Positions 33,835-35,439 of a DNA stretch of 35,439 nucleotides are shown piece by piece. The DNA comes from a bacterium (GTDB taxonomy: Bacteria; Verrucomicrobiota; Verrucomicrobiia; Verrucomicrobiales; Akkermansiaceae). Under the pieces are notes generated by a model. It was not told where the DNA came from, did not search any database, and saw nothing but the letters and a program-made list of their open reading frames with translations. The stretch covers positions 70,483 to 105,921 of the forward strand of contig JAAEZT010000013.1 in NCBI GenBank assembly GCA_018222765.1, written 5' to 3'. Numbering within the stretch: the first letter of the stretch is position 1; the number at the start of each line of letters is the position of its first letter. The position numbers and the translations under genes are program-made.

Positions 33835-33866
33835 AAACCCGCCAGCATCAATGCTGAGCGGGTTTT
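33835..33866. terminator. Bidirectional terminator between repeat protein and M28 peptidase
   Basis: Stem AAACCCGC-(C)-AGCAT with loop CA and ATGCT-(GA)-GCGGGTTT, flanked by six A residues on the left and four T residues on the right. It can terminate the plus-strand DUF1080 unit and the minus-strand peptidase gene. A looser inverted arrangement (CTAGCC...GGCTAG, 33782-33830) precedes it. Confidence 0.8.
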
Positions 33867-33897
33867 GATTACGGTGAGATTGACTACAGAAGTGATT

Positions 33898-34965
33898 CTA
33901 TAAACCCAGGCTCACTAATTTTGCGACAGCGCGATCGATATTTGCCCTGCTATCAAAGTCAGAAACCCCCAGTATCTTGGCTAGTGGTTTCCTCATGAGC
34001 CCGAAAGCTTTCTTCCAGGTCTGCTTCTCAAATTCAACTGAATCACCGCTTGAAAGTCCTTCCGCGAATGCGGCTGCCGATACTGCTCGACAAACATCGA
34101 TGAAATATTCCGTGATCGCGGCCATTTTGTTGTAATTGAGTCGATCGGGAGTGTCAGTGGGTTGATGGTAATGCTCCCAACGTCCACAGGAAAGAAAGAC
34201 GTAAGGCACATTATTTTTACGGAAAATTCCATGATCTGACATGTCCCCAACATAGTCGTTAAGGGTAGCGATTAATTTAATCCCTTTTGGAGATTTAAGT
34301 TCATTGAGTAGAGCTGGGAGATCGGAATGACTTTCAGCTCCTGTCATAAACGTGAGTGGGGCGAATGGCGCTGTGATTAGATTAGCAGCTGGAATTCTTC
34401 TGGTGAGATGACTTGGAAAAGAGACATCATGCCCAACAAGGTCCGAAATCACAGCAAAGTGGATTCCTCGTTCATCTATTTGGTCCTCATAGAAGCGAAT
34501 ACTGCCCATTGCCTCACTTTGGAAAAAGGGAGGTTCTTCGGCATCGAAGATCGCGACAATGAGATCACGCTCCAGCCCTCCTTGTTCTGCGATTGCAAGT
34601 CCGACCGCAAGACTAATAGCAACTGATGCTCCATTGTCATCAGCACATGGCGCATCAATTACGCTATCGTAATGGGCACCAATTAAGACGGGCGGTAAGC
34701 TTCTATCTCGTCCCGCAATTACGCCGGCAAAGTTTTTGAACCTAGTCTCATCAACCTCGTAAGGGAGCGAAAAACTATTTTCACGATAGGGAATACAGCC
34801 AATTTCTTTGAGTCTTTTTTCAACCCATTGTTCTGCGACTTGATGGCCCTCTTCTCCAACGCGTCGCCCACTTGGTTGGCATAATTCACGGACATCGATT
34901 TCAAGTTGTTTAGCAATTTTTTGTTTTGGTTTCATTTCTGTGGATGGCGGTAAAATTTGCGCCAT
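33898..34965 (-). CDS. M28-family zinc metallopeptidase
   Basis: 355 residues of an aminopeptidase-like M28 enzyme. Metal and catalytic residues are visible: GAHYDS (His98, Asp100), CADDNGAS (Asp109/110), DAEEPPFF (catalytic Glu143 and ligand Glu144), SDLVGHD (Asp175) and RWEHYHQPTDTPD (His265/267). No signal peptide is seen, so it is probably cytoplasmic, unlike many M28 enzymes. The gene has visibly lower GC than its neighbours. ATG 34965 lies at the edge of a TATAATATTATA palindrome; ATG 34935 (MKPKQKIAKQ) is an alternative start. Substrate unknown. Confidence 0.88.
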   Translation of the reverse strand: MAQILPPSTEMKPKQKIAKQLEIDVRELCQPSGRRVGEEGHQVAEQWVEKRLKEIGCIPYRENSFSLPYEVDETRFKNFAGVIAGRDRSLPPVLIGAHYDSVIDAPCADDNGASVAISLAVGLAIAEQGGLERDLIVAIFDAEEPPFFQSEAMGSIRFYEDQIDERGIHFAVISDLVGHDVSFPSHLTRRIPAANLITAPFAPLTFMTGAESHSDLPALLNELKSPKGIKLIATLNDYVGDMSDHGIFRKNNVPYVFLSCGRWEHYHQPTDTPDRLNYNKMAAITEYFIDVCRAVSAAAFAEGLSSGDSVEFEKQTWKKAFGLMRKPLAKILGVSDFDSRANIDRAVAKLVSLGL

Positions 34966-34976
34966 ATAATATTATA
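34965..34976 (-). promoter_or_regulatory. TATAATATTATA palindrome at the peptidase start (possible -10 box)
   Basis: A perfect 12-bp palindrome whose minus-strand reading contains TATAAT (34971-34976) six to seven bases before ATG 34965. If used as a -10 box, transcription would start at the ATG and give a leaderless mRNA. No -35 match exists at 17 bases. Confidence 0.4.
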
Positions 34977-35273
34977 CGCGCGTTACGCGCGCGCGTGAGA
35001 GCGAGGAAACCCTCAGAACCGTCACTTCTGCGGAAGCAATCGATAAGTTGCTTATCGTCGCCAGTGGTCTCCGTGGATCCTTTGGCGAGGCGTTCCGTCT
35101 CGGCGGCAGAGGCGACCTTGTGGGCCCCCATAATGCCGCGTAGAGTTGGGAGAGGGAAACACCCGGTCTCGCCCACCCTCTCGCCCACGAAACTTCTCTA
35201 TCTGCCCGGGTAATGAGCCCTGACCGGAAAAGATAAAAGGTCTGGGAAGGCTTGGCCTGACGGGAAAGAAACC
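34977..35273. other. About 300-base gene-poor stretch with GC-alternating and tandem repeats
   Basis: No gene is supported. Frames on both strands are open for 90-100 codons (34910-35188 and 34972-35277 on minus, 34926-35213 on plus), but none resembles a known family, and the longest begins inside the HflC-side hairpin. Seen here: an alternating CGCG tract around GCGCGTTACGCGC (34978-34996), a perfect hairpin CGATAAG-TTG-CTTATCG (35041-35057), and a direct repeat TCTCGCCCAC at 35167-35176 and 35179-35188. It could be a dispersed repeat, a structured RNA or the remnant of a mobile element. Confidence 0.4.
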
Positions 35274-35299
35274 CCACCCATCCTTGGAATTATGGGTGG
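35274..35299 (-). terminator. Terminator of the HflC-like gene
   Basis: An 8-bp perfect stem CCACCCAT/ATGGGTGG with a 10-base loop. On the minus strand it is followed by GGTTTCTTT about 14 bases after the HflC-like stop codon. The T tract is imperfect. Confidence 0.6.
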
Positions 35300-35312
35300 A
35301 GTGGCATCCTCC

Positions 35313-35439
35313 TTATTCTGGTTTTGAGCCTTTGAGTAACTTAAATAGGTCTGAATCAGTCGAGAGGATGACGGTTGTGTTTTCGTCGAGTATTTTGTCG
35401 TAGGCTTCTAATGTTTTCACAAACTCGTAAAAGCTCTCC
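35313..35439 (-). CDS. SPFH-domain protein, HflC-like, C-terminal fragment
   Basis: Only the last 42 codons are in the window. They read ESFYEFVKTLEAYDKILDE then NTTVILSTDSDLFKLLKG and end SKPE. This matches the C-terminal end of HflC, the SPFH membrane protein that with HflK surrounds and modulates the FtsH protease; the pattern FYxFxxSLxAY...VLSxDSxFF is characteristic. The body is off the window, so another SPFH relative cannot be excluded. It ends before a hairpin. Confidence 0.7.
   Translation of the reverse strand, partial: ESFYEFVKTLEAYDKILDENTTVILSTDSDLFKLLKGSKPE

Noticed and set aside
34972-35277. A 101-codon minus-strand frame (MGFLSRQAKP...)
   Set aside because: It begins inside the hairpin that follows the HflC-like gene, has a Ser/Arg/Pro-rich composition without domains, and competes with two other open frames in the same stretch.

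Overview
The window looks like a chromosomal segment of a member of the Planctomycetes-Verrucomicrobia-Chlamydiae group, most likely Verrucomicrobiota. This is an inference from gene content: a DUF1080 (3-keto-disaccharide hydrolase-like) secreted protein, a type II secretion/pseudopilus system with diverged L/M/C-like parts, a threonyl-tRNA synthetase without a TGS domain, very few clear Shine-Dalgarno sequences, and frequent GTG/TTG starts. No rRNA, tRNA, CRISPR array, insertion sequence or phage gene was seen.

Layout. 1-4898 (minus strand): two tandem GspE/PilB-type ATPases, a GspF/PilC platform protein and the N-terminus of a prepilin cut by the window edge. 5032-7102 (minus): ybeY and a 7TM-HD (PgpH/YqfF-type) phosphohydrolase, a widely conserved neighbour pair. 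7237-7545 (minus): infA, which has no ATG/GTG/TTG codon anywhere in its open frame upstream of the core and probably starts at ATC. 7705-10526 (plus): accD and a recQ-family helicase. 10575-18685 (minus): a compact secretion operon, gspG-H-I-J-K-L-M, a GspC/PilP-like protein and gspD, with many ATGA-type overlaps, closed by a T-tract hairpin. 18804-23157 (minus): yraN, rnhB, a HAD phosphatase, infC and thrS. 23254-24000 (plus): a DUF2071 protein. 24076-24963 (minus): a sigma-70 factor without region 1.1.

The right third is more accessory. It holds a duplicated Cys-pair protein (25382-25924), a small Gly/Tyr-rich lipoprotein, a SWIM-SNF2 helicase divergent from a GreA/GreB-like protein, and a translationally coupled MBOAT acyltransferase plus SGNH-like partner. 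These are followed by a DUF1080 protein with a downstream secreted three-repeat protein, an M28 peptidase of visibly lower GC, an odd 300-base gene-poor stretch, and the C-terminus of an SPFH/HflC-like protein at the right edge.

The two secretion blocks together supply ATPases, platform, major and minor pseudopilins, inner-membrane assembly proteins and secretin, so they plausibly build one envelope-spanning machine. No prepilin peptidase and no PilT-type retraction ATPase is in the window. The clearest unusual signals are the non-canonical start of infA (with weaker hints for infC and the GreA-like gene), the tandem secretion ATPases, the duplicated Cys-pair protein, the 34-residue repeat protein, and the M28 gene with its TATAAT palindrome at the start codon.
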